In this document: in pieces, positions 51,752 to 62,291 of the stretch
How positions within the stretch are numbered: position 1 is the first letter of the stretch
Layout of the letters: each line of letters starts with the position of its first letter
NCBI RefSeq assembly: GCF_047160095.1
Contig: NZ_AP038785.1
Span: 620,001 to 684,000 of the forward strand
DNA length: 64,000 nucleotides
Reading direction: 5' to 3'
From: Rodentibacter abscessus
GTDB lineage: Bacteria; Pseudomonadota; Gammaproteobacteria; Enterobacterales; Pasteurellaceae
Translations under genes and position numbers: made by a program
Notes under the pieces: generated by a model
The model's database searches: none
What the model saw: only the letters and a program-made list of their open reading frames with translations
What the model was told of the DNA's origin: nothing

Positions 51752-54022
51752 TTATTGAAATTCCGCACGCAGTTTTTTCGTTACTTCAATCATTACTTTT
51801 AATTGCTCAATGGTTTCTGACCAACCACGGGTTTTTAAACCGCAATCAGGGTTTACCCATAAGCGTTCTTTCGGTACGACTTTTAGTGCTTTGCGAAGTA
51901 AATGTTCGATTTCTTCTGCTTTTGGCACACGTGGGCTATGAATGTCATACACGCCCGGTCCAATGTCGTTCGGGTAATTGAAATCGGCAAAGGCAGTGAG
52001 TAATTCCATATCCGAACGAGAAGTTTCAATGGTAATCACATCTGCATCTAAGCTTGCAATCGCCGGTAAAATGTCGTTGAATTCCGAATAGCACATATGG
52101 GTGTGAATTTGTGTGTCATCTTGTATGCCCATATAACTTAAGCGGAATGCTTCGCCCGCCCATTGTAAGTAATTTTCCCAATCTGCCCGTTTTAGCGGTA
52201 AACCTTCGCGGATAGCAGGTTCATCAATTTGAATGATTTTAATGCCTGCGGCTTCAAGATCTAATACTTCGTCAGAAAGTGCTACACCGATTTGTTTACA
52301 CACGGTTGAGCGTGGAATATCATTCCGTACAAAAGACCATTGAAGAATGGTAACGGGGCCTGTGAGCATTCCTTTCATCGGCTTTGGAGTGAGTCTTTGG
52401 GCGTATTGCGACCAACGAACCGTCATTGGTTCAGGTCGTACGACATCACCATAAATGATAGGCGGTTTCACGCAGCGTGAACCGTAACTTTGTACCCATC
52501 CGAATTTTGTGAATGCAAACCCTTCTAGTAACTCGCCGAAATATTCCACCATATCGTTGCGCTCGGCTTCGCCGTGTACCAATACGTCAAGATCAAGTTT
52601 TTCTTGTTCGCGAACCACAAATTCGATCTCTTTTTTCATTGCATTTTCGTAGTCTTCGACACTTAAATCACCTTTTTTAAATGCAGCGCGTGCCAAGCGA
52701 ATTTCTTTGGTTTGCGGAAATGAACCGATATTGGTAGTTGGGAAGAGTGGCAGATTTAACCACGCATTTTGTTTGGCAATACGTTCTGCAAACGGCGATT
52801 TACGTTGATCGGCGTTTGCTGGTAAATTCGCTAATCGTGCTGCGACTTCAGGACGATGAATATCCGTGCTATTTGTGCGACTTTCTACCGCTTGTAGATT
52901 GGCGGCCAATTCTGCTTGGATTGCAGAGCGACCTTGTTCAAGTGCGGTTTTAATCAGGCGCAATTCTTCCACTTTTTGTAATGTGAATGCTAACCAGTTA
53001 TAAAGCTCGGGTTTATTGGTTTGGAGTTGTGTTTCTATTGCTAAATCGTAAGGGGTATGGAGCAAGGAGCAGCTCGGCGCAATCCATAAACGCTCGCCCA
53101 ATGTTGTTTTTAGTGGTTCAAGTATATCAAGCACTTGGGTTAAATTCGCCCGCCAAATATTGCGACCGTCAATAATACCGGCAGAAATCACTTTGGCGTA
53201 ATCTTGAAATGCGGCAATTTGCTCCGGAGCACGTACAAGATCCAAGTGTAAACCGTCAACAGGCAAGGATTTTAATAAGTCGGCGTGTTCTGTCACAGAA
53301 CCGAAATAGGTTGCAAGCAAGATTTTCGCACTGACTTTGCTTAATTCGGTATAGACGCTGTGATAAGCCTCAATCCATTCTGTTGGTAAATCTACCGCAA
53401 GTGCAGGTTCATCAATTTGAATCCATTCAACGCCTTCTGCGGCAAGTGAATTTAAAATATCGACATAAACAGGGATTAATTTCGCCAATAAATCGAAGCG
53501 GTTAAAAGATTGCCCTTTTTCTTTTCCTAACCAAAGGAATGTTAATGGGCCGACAATCGTCAGTTTCACATTTAAACCTAATGCTTTCGCTTCACGAATT
53601 TGTCGCACATAGTGGGTCGGATTGGCTTTAAATTCGGTGTTGATTTGGAATTCCGGCACCAAGTAGTGATAGTTGGTATCAAACCATTTGGTCATTTCAA
53701 TCGCAAATTGGGATTGGTTACCGCGTGCCAGTTGGAAATATTGATCTAATGTTAAATTTTGGCTATCAAATCCAAAACGACTTGGAATTGCCCCTGTCGC
53801 CACTTGCAAATCCAAGATGTGATCGTAGAAAGTAAAATCGCCTACCGCCACATAATCCGCATTTGCTTCTGCTTGATGTTTCCAGTTTTTTTCACGCAAT
53901 GCTTTTGCTAAATCCAGCAAATCTTGTTCTGCTAACTCGCCACGCCAATAACGTTCTTGAGCAAATTTTAGTTCGCGCTTTGCGCCGATACGTGGAAAAC
54001 CTAAAAGGTGGAATGTTGTCAT
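51752..54022 (-). CDS. metE: Cobalamin-independent methionine synthase
   Basis: Transfers the methyl of 5-methyl-THF-polyglutamate to homocysteine. 756 residues, full length. The zinc ligands are visible in HTHMCYSEF and in NPDCGLKTRG, with VHGEAERNDMVEYFGE and QIDEPAIREGLPLK in the C-terminal barrel. AGGAG nine bases upstream of ATG. A Met-box-like operator lies 29 bases upstream of the start. Confidence 0.97.
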   Translation of the reverse strand: MTTFHLLGFPRIGAKRELKFAQERYWRGELAEQDLLDLAKALREKNWKHQAEANADYVAVGDFTFYDHILDLQVATGAIPSRFGFDSQNLTLDQYFQLARGNQSQFAIEMTKWFDTNYHYLVPEFQINTEFKANPTHYVRQIREAKALGLNVKLTIVGPLTFLWLGKEKGQSFNRFDLLAKLIPVYVDILNSLAAEGVEWIQIDEPALAVDLPTEWIEAYHSVYTELSKVSAKILLATYFGSVTEHADLLKSLPVDGLHLDLVRAPEQIAAFQDYAKVISAGIIDGRNIWRANLTQVLDILEPLKTTLGERLWIAPSCSLLHTPYDLAIETQLQTNKPELYNWLAFTLQKVEELRLIKTALEQGRSAIQAELAANLQAVESRTNSTDIHRPEVAARLANLPANADQRKSPFAERIAKQNAWLNLPLFPTTNIGSFPQTKEIRLARAAFKKGDLSVEDYENAMKKEIEFVVREQEKLDLDVLVHGEAERNDMVEYFGELLEGFAFTKFGWVQSYGSRCVKPPIIYGDVVRPEPMTVRWSQYAQRLTPKPMKGMLTGPVTILQWSFVRNDIPRSTVCKQIGVALSDEVLDLEAAGIKIIQIDEPAIREGLPLKRADWENYLQWAGEAFRLSYMGIQDDTQIHTHMCYSEFNDILPAIASLDADVITIETSRSDMELLTAFADFNYPNDIGPGVYDIHSPRVPKAEEIEHLLRKALKVVPKERLWVNPDCGLKTRGWSETIEQLKVMIEVTKKLRAEFQ

Positions 54023-54050
54023 GTATTATACTCCTATGCTTTTTTAAAGT

Positions 54051-54066
54051 AGACGGCTAAGCGTCT
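54051..54066. promoter_or_regulatory. MetJ operator (two met-boxes) of metE
   Basis: AGACGGCTAAGCGTCT consists of two adjacent 8-bp boxes related to AGACGTCT (seven and six matches), the minimum MetJ operator. Position just upstream of the metE ribosome binding site fits repression by methionine/SAM. Confidence 0.65.
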
Positions 54067-54159
54067 GAGGTAAAAGCATAATGCCGATATTCTTTTTATT
54101 ATGCAAGGTCATAAAATTCAGATTAATTATGAATTAAATTAATGTTATATTGGAATTTG

Positions 54160-54184
54160 ACCGCACTTTTAATCAAAGTGCGGT
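54160..54184 (-). terminator. Inverted USS hairpin after the SNF2 gene
   Basis: ACCGCACTTT (54160-54169) / AAAGTGCGGT (54175-54184), loop TAATC. About 110 bases downstream of the SNF2 stop; compact enough to terminate the defence-operon transcript. Confidence 0.55.
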
Positions 54185-54295
54185 TAGAAATGCAACTAAT
54201 CTTAAGATAAAATCTAGTGAATGGTAGGTAATCTAAAGAAAGTTATTAATTGAACTGTGGGTTGTATAATTTTGAGAATTAGAGACTTTGATATT

Positions 54296-57169
54296 TTATC
54301 TGGAAGTAATAACCCACCTCACCACAAACAATTCCTGAACCGAGCTTTGCTGTGTTAGACGATTTTTCATTTTTTGTAATAAAATGCAGTGTTCGTTTTC
54401 TAATTCATCTTCTTTATCTTCTCGCTCATTGCGTAAACGGCGGAGTCTGCGGTTGATTTTGCCAATTTTTTCTTCCCATTCAATTTGTTCTTGCACCGAT
54501 TGAACCTGATTCGCTTGGTTTTCGGCTTGGCGTTTTTCGATTTTTGCATTGTCAATTTCTTCACCGAGTGCCTCAATCAAATCATCAAAGTAAGCACGCA
54601 GTCGGATCATTTCTTGTTTAAGTAGCAGATCATTTTTCGTAGTGGCTTGATGAATAGCACTGTCAATACGGACTTGTGAATTTTCGGATAAAGTAAGCGG
54701 GGGCATTTTTTCACTATGTTGCACATTTGCGGGCAATTCAAATAATTTCACACAAAATGCTTGATCGAGCCATTCCCCTTGGTCGGTACAAGCAGTAAAA
54801 ATCAACTGTTCTTGAGTTTGGCTTTCTGATTGAATAATCAATTTATCTAATTTTAGCCAACCGGTTTGTCCTACCCGTTCTTCCACCAGACTTAATTTGC
54901 CTTGCTTTTGGCTTAAGTTAAAATGCAAAGTCTGAATAGGCGTATGTAAATCTAGCCCTTGTTTGATACACCATTCACCCAAAGGACTGTTTAAACGGTG
55001 TCGGTGGTAATGCTCACCTTCTTTTTCGCTTAAGCGATAGCGTCCCATCACTGCATCAGAAATCGGGGATTGTTTTAAGATAAAGCGGTAATCCTGTTCA
55101 TCAAATTGAGCATAATCAGCCAGTATAACTCGGCTAAGTTGCCAAAAATAACGCTGGATTAAGCTTAAACGTTGCTTAACTTCGTTTTCACATAACTTTA
55201 AACGTTCCCGCACTTCTTCATCAAAATGGTTAAATAATTTTTCTTGGGTTTCGGCAAGGGTATGTTTAATTTCACTTTCCAGTTCCACTTGTAATTGATT
55301 AAAGGCATTTTCAATTTCTTTTGCAGTACGACATCGATCATAAATCGTCAAAATACGGCTTTCAAAATCAACTCCTGATTCAATTCGGCCTAAAATTTCG
55401 TCTGATGCCCCAAATACATCATTGAACAGTCTAAATTTTTCGGTAAGCAGTTGTAGCACTCGTTGATCAGCCAGATTACGTTGATTAAGCATATTGATCA
55501 CCACGACATCAAATTTTTGTCCGTAGCGATGGCAACGCCCAATTCTCTGTTCAATCCGTTGTGGATTCCAAGGTAAATCATAGTTAATAAGTAATGAGCA
55601 AAATTGCAGGTTTACCCCTTCAGCTCCGGCTTCTGTGGCGACCATAATTTGTGCATTATCCCGAAAATGCTCAATTAAGGCAGTACGTTTATCCACTTGG
55701 GCAGAACCTGTGATTTTGTTGCTTCCTTGATTTTCTTTAAGCCATTGTTGATAAATCTGGTTGGTAAGTTCACCCGTGTTTGAACCATTGAAGCCGACCA
55801 CATTTTCGGCATAACCGTTTTGTGTTAAAAAATCGAGCAAATATTGCTGGGTACGAACTGATTCAGTAAAAATAATCGCTTTTTGTGAAGCTCCTAACTC
55901 TTTCATTTTGGCAAAGCCTTGTTCTAAGGCAGTCAATAACGCCAAAATTTTGCTGTCTTTTTGTAGGGCATTGGCTTGCTTAATAAAGCGATCTAATTCC
56001 TTAATTTCTGATTGAAGGGCGGTTATATCTAGGTTATCTGCTTTTTCTTGCTCAAAATCTTCCTCAAATTCCTCCGTCAGATAATCTTCAAATTCCTCAT
56101 CGGCTAGCCAGTTTTTATCAAGTGAAATAGGTTGATGACTTTGTTGCATTTTCACTAAGCGAGCTTTAATCGTTTCCAACGTTCCTATGATAGCAAGCGG
56201 GCTAGATGCTAATAATTTTCGCAAAATTAAGCCGGTCAAATGTCGTTGCTGTTTTGGCAACGCATAAGAGTGAGGGCGAGATAAAAAGGCGGAAACTGCA
56301 TTATACAAATCTTGTTCTGCCTGTGTTGGCTCGAAGGATTGGGTAATGGTTTGTCGCTTAGTGTATTTAATATATTCCAACACATCTTGACGTAAAGTAC
56401 GTTGTACAAAGGGGGTTAAGCGTGTTTTAAGTTCAGGAATATCGCCATTTTTGTTGAAATACTTGTTAAATTGTTTTTTATCTCCGAATAAATGTTCGTC
56501 AAGTAAGAGCGAAATTCCAAATAAATCTAAAGGGGAATTTTGTAATGGGGTGGCAGAAAGCAGTAATTTTTTTCGCCCATTAAATGCTTTTCGCAAGGCT
56601 TGCCCGATTTTATTGCTTTTTTGATGTGTGTTACGAAGATTATGTACCTCGTCAATCACCAAGCAATCCCATACTTCCCCCGTGAATAAGCTCTCGTATT
56701 GCCTAATAAATTGATAAGAAACGACAAAAATCTGTTTGTTACGATATTCGTTGAAAAAGAGCGCTGGAGATAAGCGGGTATTTTTGATTACTTTTTTATC
56801 CACCACCATTGCAGGCAAGTTAAATTTATCCGCTAACTCATTTGCCCATTGTTTACGCAATGCCGCAGGGCAAACCACCAATAACTGGCGTTTACGTTCC
56901 GCCCAAAGTTGGCACAGTACCAATGATGCTTCAATGGTTTTTCCTAATCCCACCTCATCGGCTAGTAGCACTCCCTGTTGGAGAGGATTTTTTAAGGCAA
57001 ATAATGCAGCTTCAATTTGGTGTGGATTAAGCTCTACTTTGGCATCCAGCAAGGCTTGTGATAAACGGCTCGGATCGTCCGAGCCACTGTGGCAGCTAAG
57101 TTCATTAGCAAAATATTTAGCGTGATGAGCCGTGTAACAAGCGGTTAAATTTGATGAATAATTTGCCAT
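54296..57169 (-). CDS. SNF2-family helicase of the restriction-modification-like locus
   Basis: 957 residues from ATG 57169 (GGAGGGAT upstream, one base after the res stop). SNF2/RapA-type ATPase: NPHQIEAALFALKNPLQQG, Walker A ADEVGLGKTIEASLVL, DEVHNLRN, SATPLQNSP, and helicase C motifs EAGAEGVNLQF and NPQRIEQRIGRCHRYGQ. Long C-terminal coiled-coil (about 870-940, charged K/E/R). Such enzymes translocate on dsDNA. Third gene of the mod-res-SNF2 unit, most likely acting in the same defence pathway. No exact Hin-type USS seen inside; an exact ACAAGCGGT lies at 57137. Confidence 0.9.
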   Translation of the reverse strand: MANYSSNLTACYTAHHAKYFANELSCHSGSDDPSRLSQALLDAKVELNPHQIEAALFALKNPLQQGVLLADEVGLGKTIEASLVLCQLWAERKRQLLVVCPAALRKQWANELADKFNLPAMVVDKKVIKNTRLSPALFFNEYRNKQIFVVSYQFIRQYESLFTGEVWDCLVIDEVHNLRNTHQKSNKIGQALRKAFNGRKKLLLSATPLQNSPLDLFGISLLLDEHLFGDKKQFNKYFNKNGDIPELKTRLTPFVQRTLRQDVLEYIKYTKRQTITQSFEPTQAEQDLYNAVSAFLSRPHSYALPKQQRHLTGLILRKLLASSPLAIIGTLETIKARLVKMQQSHQPISLDKNWLADEEFEDYLTEEFEEDFEQEKADNLDITALQSEIKELDRFIKQANALQKDSKILALLTALEQGFAKMKELGASQKAIIFTESVRTQQYLLDFLTQNGYAENVVGFNGSNTGELTNQIYQQWLKENQGSNKITGSAQVDKRTALIEHFRDNAQIMVATEAGAEGVNLQFCSLLINYDLPWNPQRIEQRIGRCHRYGQKFDVVVINMLNQRNLADQRVLQLLTEKFRLFNDVFGASDEILGRIESGVDFESRILTIYDRCRTAKEIENAFNQLQVELESEIKHTLAETQEKLFNHFDEEVRERLKLCENEVKQRLSLIQRYFWQLSRVILADYAQFDEQDYRFILKQSPISDAVMGRYRLSEKEGEHYHRHRLNSPLGEWCIKQGLDLHTPIQTLHFNLSQKQGKLSLVEERVGQTGWLKLDKLIIQSESQTQEQLIFTACTDQGEWLDQAFCVKLFELPANVQHSEKMPPLTLSENSQVRIDSAIHQATTKNDLLLKQEMIRLRAYFDDLIEALGEEIDNAKIEKRQAENQANQVQSVQEQIEWEEKIGKINRRLRRLRNEREDKEDELENEHCILLQKMKNRLTQQSSVQELFVVRWVITSR

Positions 57170-57170
57170 T

Positions 57171-60100
57171 TTATCCCTCCAAAATCCCTTCAAATAATTG
57201 GGCTAAATAATCATCATTTTCCATAAACAAAATATGTTTTTCGCTTAACTCTTCCTCTGTGTAATATTTGCTTTCTAGCCAGTCTGATTTTTGAGTTATG
57301 GCTAAAATAAAAGTATTCAGCACAAAGTTAGGCTGATTGATTTTTTGCTCAAGGACTTTAATTTCCGAACTTAATTGCAATTTTTCATCATCAATGGATA
57401 AATGGCGTAAGCCTTTCGGATCGACAAAGGTCAGCCATTGCTTGCCCGATTTATCCACCAACCACAAGAGAAAATCAGGATAGAAATTGCCTGCTAAAGC
57501 GAAGCCAACTCCTTTTGATTTGTGTGCGGCATTTCGCATTAAAAATAGCTGTTTATCGCCAATCCATTGATAAAGATTGCCCGATTTTTCCGCCTCAATT
57601 AAATCTTGCACAAAGTGAATTTCACTTTCGTCATTGATCAATAGTGGCGTAAGAGTAAAAGGCAATTCGCCCATTTCTTTGTTAAAGACAAATAACGGGT
57701 TGTATAAATGTTGCTCTAAACTCAAGGTAATTAACGCATTATGCACAAAATAGCCATTTAATGCTTGGACATTGCTTGTTTTTTCTACTAACTGCTTTAG
57801 GTGCTCTAAACGTTTGAAAACTTCATCGCCTTCATCGGTCGGCTCAATGTTAAACACATAATTGTCAATGATTGAGCCGTCTTGCTCGGTTAAATCCACC
57901 GCCTCTAAATGCTCACCCTCATAGGCATTTTGCATCGCTTGATAAAATTTCTCGGTGTATTTTTTTAGCAGTTCGATCAAAATCGCCTGTTGCTTTTCCA
58001 CCGCTGCAAAATTGGTGAGAGCTAATTCCGAGGCGGGAATATAAAGTTGATACCAATCTTGATGTTGTTCGACAAATTGGCGTAATTGAGCCTTGTTTAA
58101 GCGTAAATTAAACAAGCGATTTTCCGCTTTATATTGTTGCAAGCTCAAATAAATATTATCCCAATCAAATAAAGGGAAAAGTTGAGCATTAAGATTGTGA
58201 AATTCACGCTGATCCACGAAGGTTTTCGTCATTTTTTGGCTCGTTAAGGCTTCTACTCTCGGGTATAAATCGTGCTTAATTTGAATAGGTTTGATTTTGC
58301 CTCGATATTTTTCTGGCACATCATAGAGATTTAACGGCATTTTTTGTTTAAAGCCGTTTTTTTGGTAGGCTCTATAGCCGTCTTTCAAGCGAAGTGTTTT
58401 GAGCTTTGCCGAATGAGGGAAAGGCTTATAAGTGGGGAAGTCTAACGTGATTAAATCATCATTGGTGGTGATTCCTTCCTCGCTTAAATAGTCTTTGAAC
58501 TGTTGCATATAATTGGCACGGATACCAAAAATATTCAAAGTTTCGAGTTTATCTAGGAATAATCCCCGAGAAGAGCGGTCATTTTTTGCCGTTCTTTGCA
58601 AGCTGAAATCTCGTCCTTTCAAACGCACGCCCCGCCCGAATAGCTGAATAATCTGCGAGCCTTCCGATTTCCCCATATTGAGCAAGCCCATTGTGGAAAC
58701 CCGCCAGCTTGACCAACCTTCGGTAAATTTGCGTGAACCGATCAATAAATTGATTTTGCTGCTTGGCTGATTGATTTGAGCGAATAATCCTTCTCCATAA
58801 TCATCGTTTTGGCTATCAAACACTTTTTGATTTTCGGCTAATTTAAAAAAGCCCGCATCATTGCCAATATTGATTACTGCAAAATAAGGCTGATCCCCCA
58901 CTTGTAATGCCAATTCCCCACCGGATTTTTTTAGATTAGCAAGTTGCAAACGCTTCGCTACCTTGGCGTTAAACACTTTTTGCAAAATATCTTCAAAAAG
59001 CGACCGCTCTTTTCCCTTAAAATCCTGCAATGGCACAAATTGATTGAGAAAAATACTATTGCCTTTTGTGTCTAACAGGCTGGCTTGATCGCTTAATAAT
59101 TCATTCAGCCATAATAAAATTTGAGCTTGATTTTCAGGATCTAAGAAAAACGCCAATAACTGCAAAACGTGCAAAATATCAGAGGTTTCTTGTTTATCGC
59201 TACCTGAAACGGTATTCCCCACAAACACCCAGAGCGGTTTTTCTAAATTAAAGGGCATTAATTTCTCCCCGCCTCGTGCAAATAGATACAGTTGCTGATA
59301 AAAGGTAAGTACACAGGCAACAAAATATTTTCTCTCTGTTTGAGCAGTAAATTCCTTTAAATTAAAAATGCGATGTTCTTTGCCGTAACCGTCCGCATAG
59401 AAAAATTTATAGGAATAATCAAATAATACCGATTTGGCATAAATTGCGTAAATCGATTTTTCTATCGGTTTTTTCACTTCAAAGCGGTTACGCTTTTTAG
59501 CAAATGTTACCTCTTTTGCCAAAGCTTGTCCGAAGGTGGCGGAATATTCAAAGGCAAAGCCAACATCAATCATTTGCTCACGCAAATTAAGCCATTCTGT
59601 TCCTTTTGCTCCTCGATGTCCTTCGTCCACTAGCACTAATTTATCGCCTGCAAAACAGCTCACAGCCACTTTTTGTACGCTTTCTTTCTCAGCGAGTTTG
59701 CTAATTTCTAATATCTGAATATCGCCAAAAGCGGTATTTTTATTAAAAATCCCCGCAGAAAATCCCGATAATTCCAAGTCGATATAGTGCTGCTGTGAAA
59801 GTCCCTCGTTAGGCGTTAAGAGATAAATGGGCAAGCGGTCTTTTTTACAATAATGTAAATATTGCAGGATATTCACATGCATTAACAGGGTTTTGCCCGA
59901 ACCCGTTGCATTCCAAAACGCCAATTTATTTAAATTTTCTTCGGTGTAAGGGCTAAATTCAGGGGCGTTTTCATCGGCTTCAAAATGAATTAAACGTTGC
60001 TGATTTAAAACGGAAATCAATTCTGCTTTTTTATTAAAATACCAATCTAAATAAATTTCGGTAAACAACAGCGATAAATATTGAAAATATTTCATCTTCA

Positions 60101-60386
60101 ATATTTTGTTTTCCTTAATATTTCGTTCAGCCGTAATTTGTTGCCAATAGCGAGCGATATTTAAATCATAACGGCATAAATCGGCTTCGGGGATTAAATC
60201 GCTATAAAATAAACTCGATTGCATTTCCTTAAAAAATAAGGTTTGCCCATCGCTGTCAATTCCCTCAAAACGATCACCACTCAAACGCTGTTTAAATTGA
60301 GCGAGATTTTCCTGATTAAATAGTGATAAAATCCATTGATTTAAAATTAAATCTTGATGAAAAGTGCGGTTAATTTTGCTTGCCAT
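57171..60386 (-). CDS. Type III Res-like helicase/endonuclease
   Basis: 1071 residues. DEAD/DEAH-type SF2 ATPase: Walker A FWNATGSGKTLLMH near residue 160, Walker B LVLVDEGHRG, SAT in FEYSATFGQ, and motif VI QLFGRGVRLKGRD. The C-terminal part shows FYPDFLLWLVDK followed by FVDPKGLRH, which reads as a PD...DxK nuclease core like that of type III Res subunits. Starts three bases after the mod stop. Expected to cut DNA lacking the cognate methylation. Confidence 0.9.
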   Translation of the reverse strand: MASKINRTFHQDLILNQWILSLFNQENLAQFKQRLSGDRFEGIDSDGQTLFFKEMQSSLFYSDLIPEADLCRYDLNIARYWQQITAERNIKENKILKMKYFQYLSLLFTEIYLDWYFNKKAELISVLNQQRLIHFEADENAPEFSPYTEENLNKLAFWNATGSGKTLLMHVNILQYLHYCKKDRLPIYLLTPNEGLSQQHYIDLELSGFSAGIFNKNTAFGDIQILEISKLAEKESVQKVAVSCFAGDKLVLVDEGHRGAKGTEWLNLREQMIDVGFAFEYSATFGQALAKEVTFAKKRNRFEVKKPIEKSIYAIYAKSVLFDYSYKFFYADGYGKEHRIFNLKEFTAQTERKYFVACVLTFYQQLYLFARGGEKLMPFNLEKPLWVFVGNTVSGSDKQETSDILHVLQLLAFFLDPENQAQILLWLNELLSDQASLLDTKGNSIFLNQFVPLQDFKGKERSLFEDILQKVFNAKVAKRLQLANLKKSGGELALQVGDQPYFAVINIGNDAGFFKLAENQKVFDSQNDDYGEGLFAQINQPSSKINLLIGSRKFTEGWSSWRVSTMGLLNMGKSEGSQIIQLFGRGVRLKGRDFSLQRTAKNDRSSRGLFLDKLETLNIFGIRANYMQQFKDYLSEEGITTNDDLITLDFPTYKPFPHSAKLKTLRLKDGYRAYQKNGFKQKMPLNLYDVPEKYRGKIKPIQIKHDLYPRVEALTSQKMTKTFVDQREFHNLNAQLFPLFDWDNIYLSLQQYKAENRLFNLRLNKAQLRQFVEQHQDWYQLYIPASELALTNFAAVEKQQAILIELLKKYTEKFYQAMQNAYEGEHLEAVDLTEQDGSIIDNYVFNIEPTDEGDEVFKRLEHLKQLVEKTSNVQALNGYFVHNALITLSLEQHLYNPLFVFNKEMGELPFTLTPLLINDESEIHFVQDLIEAEKSGNLYQWIGDKQLFLMRNAAHKSKGVGFALAGNFYPDFLLWLVDKSGKQWLTFVDPKGLRHLSIDDEKLQLSSEIKVLEQKINQPNFVLNTFILAITQKSDWLESKYYTEEELSEKHILFMENDDYLAQLFEGILEG

Positions 60387-60389
60387 TTT

Positions 60390-62291
60390 TTATTCCTCAA
60401 ACATTAAACGTAAAAATGTTTCTTCAATGGAACGCAAATTCAGGCTTTGTACTAATTCCCCGTCTGTTGCCAAAGTTTGGGTCTGGCTGGCAATGCTGTG
60501 GTCGCCATTGAGATAGATAAGATCAAACTCGTTATCATTCGGATTGATGTCTAACTTATCAAACAGTTGCGAAATTTCAGCATAATTTAACCGCTTGCAA
60601 TCTCGCCAAATAATCAGCACCTTTTTGCCGTTAAGCTGTTCACCTTTCACAAGCACCCAGCCCCGTTTTTCCCGCTGATCATCAACAAAATGCACCTTTA
60701 AGCCAATTAAATAGTTAAAGGTTTCCACCAAATCAATGGTTTGCGGTTGATATGCTCCTGCACTGTCGCTGGCGATATTGAGTTGATAATTAAAGGGATC
60801 GATAAAGTGATCAGTATTGAGCAAGCTGCCACGGCTTTCTACTTCTAACAGATAATTTAGCAAATAATCTGACCGCACTTCTTCGGGCATATTCACCCAG
60901 TCTTTTTGTCCCTCGGCATTTTTAAGTACAAGGTTATTGAGCGTGTCTTCATAGCTTTCCAGTTTTAGCACTTTGACTAATTGGGAAATACCGTTGAGAT
61001 TATCAGGATTTTCAGGCTTGCCCGCTTTCCAGTCTTTGGCATACACCACTTTTTGAATACGAGGTTTTAGTACCGTATCAAAATATTCCCCTTGCTCTAC
61101 CAAAATATATTTGCGTTTACCTTGATCTTCACGATTAAGGTTAATGACAGCGTGGGCAGTAGTGCCGGAACCGGCGAAGTAGTCGAGGATTAAATCTGAT
61201 TTATGCTCATAAGTTACACTTTTAATTAAATAACTAACCAACTTCACTGGTTTTGGATTTTTAAATTCTTCTTTATTAAATAAATCAATAATTTGTTTTG
61301 ATGCATCTTCATTTGTTTCCATTTCATAGTGATTAGGAGAAAATATATTTTTCATTTTCTTTATTTCTCCACCAGACTTTATATGGTTTGGTCTGAATGG
61401 TAATTTGCTAATATATAATTCTTCATTGTTAGCAATTATTTCATTTAGTTTTTGTTGAGAATACCTAAATTCTCCCTTAAGAGTAAATTCATTTTCATTT
61501 GAACCATTCTTTATTATTACGTGGTTTAATAGCTCAGTTTTAATACTTCCTTCTGACATATCTTGTGGTTCTATAATACAATTAGGAATATTAAATTTAA
61601 CACTATAAGCTGGAAATTTTAAAGTGGATAAATTATTTCCAGAATTATTGAGAGGTGTTTTTTTTCCTTCAGTAGTCATTTCAACTGAGAAAGGAAATGT
61701 CTTTTTATAGTCTTTAACAAAAGTAATGATATAGTCGTTTAGTTTACCTACATTTTTATGTAAAAAGGATGGTTTTTTCTTTTTTTCCCAAATAAAATCA
61801 GTAGCAAAATTTTTTTCTCCAAATATTTCTTTAAATACTTCCCAAGATTTTGATACTTCCACTTCATCAATGCTAAAAGAAATAACCCCTATTGTTTTCA
61901 TTAAATTTCTAGCATAGATTGCTCTATCATACATTAGGCTTAACCAAGTGGAATGAGGATAATTATCCTTATAAATAAATTTCCCTTCAGATCGATCTTT
62001 CTCAGTATTATACGGTGGATCAATATAAATACATTTCACCTGTTCTTGATAACGGGCTTGGAGTAAATTTAGGGCTTGGAAATTATCGGAATGAATAATC
62101 ACGCCATCGGTTTGGTTATCTAAATCATCAATCAGCGATAATAATTGGGCTTGGAAGGTGGCTGGGTAGAGTGAGGTATCAATCACCAAATGGGGATTTT
62201 GCGTGATAAAGGTTAAAAAATCATCAAAATGCGGGGGGGGGGGTAACAGACTTGCCGAACAAATGCAACCAGTTTTCACGCTGTTTTGCAT
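60390..62291 (-). pseudogene. Adenine methyltransferase (Mod), catalytic part, out of frame with its N-terminal part
   Basis: Beta-class N6-adenine DNA methyltransferase segment. Motif IV DPPYNTEKDRSEGKF lies near the start and motif I YFAGSGTTAHAV later, the type III Mod order. Between them lies an AT-rich stretch (about 61200-61900) that should contain the target recognition domain. Frame is open to 62291, but the natural N terminus is in the neighbouring frame (62224-63381); the two join if the C tract at 62233-62243 has 10 or 13 C. Full product would be about 996 residues. The ATG at 62291 has no convincing ribosome binding site, so independent translation is doubtful. If expressed, the methylase protects host DNA from the Res-like partner. 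Confidence 0.88.
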
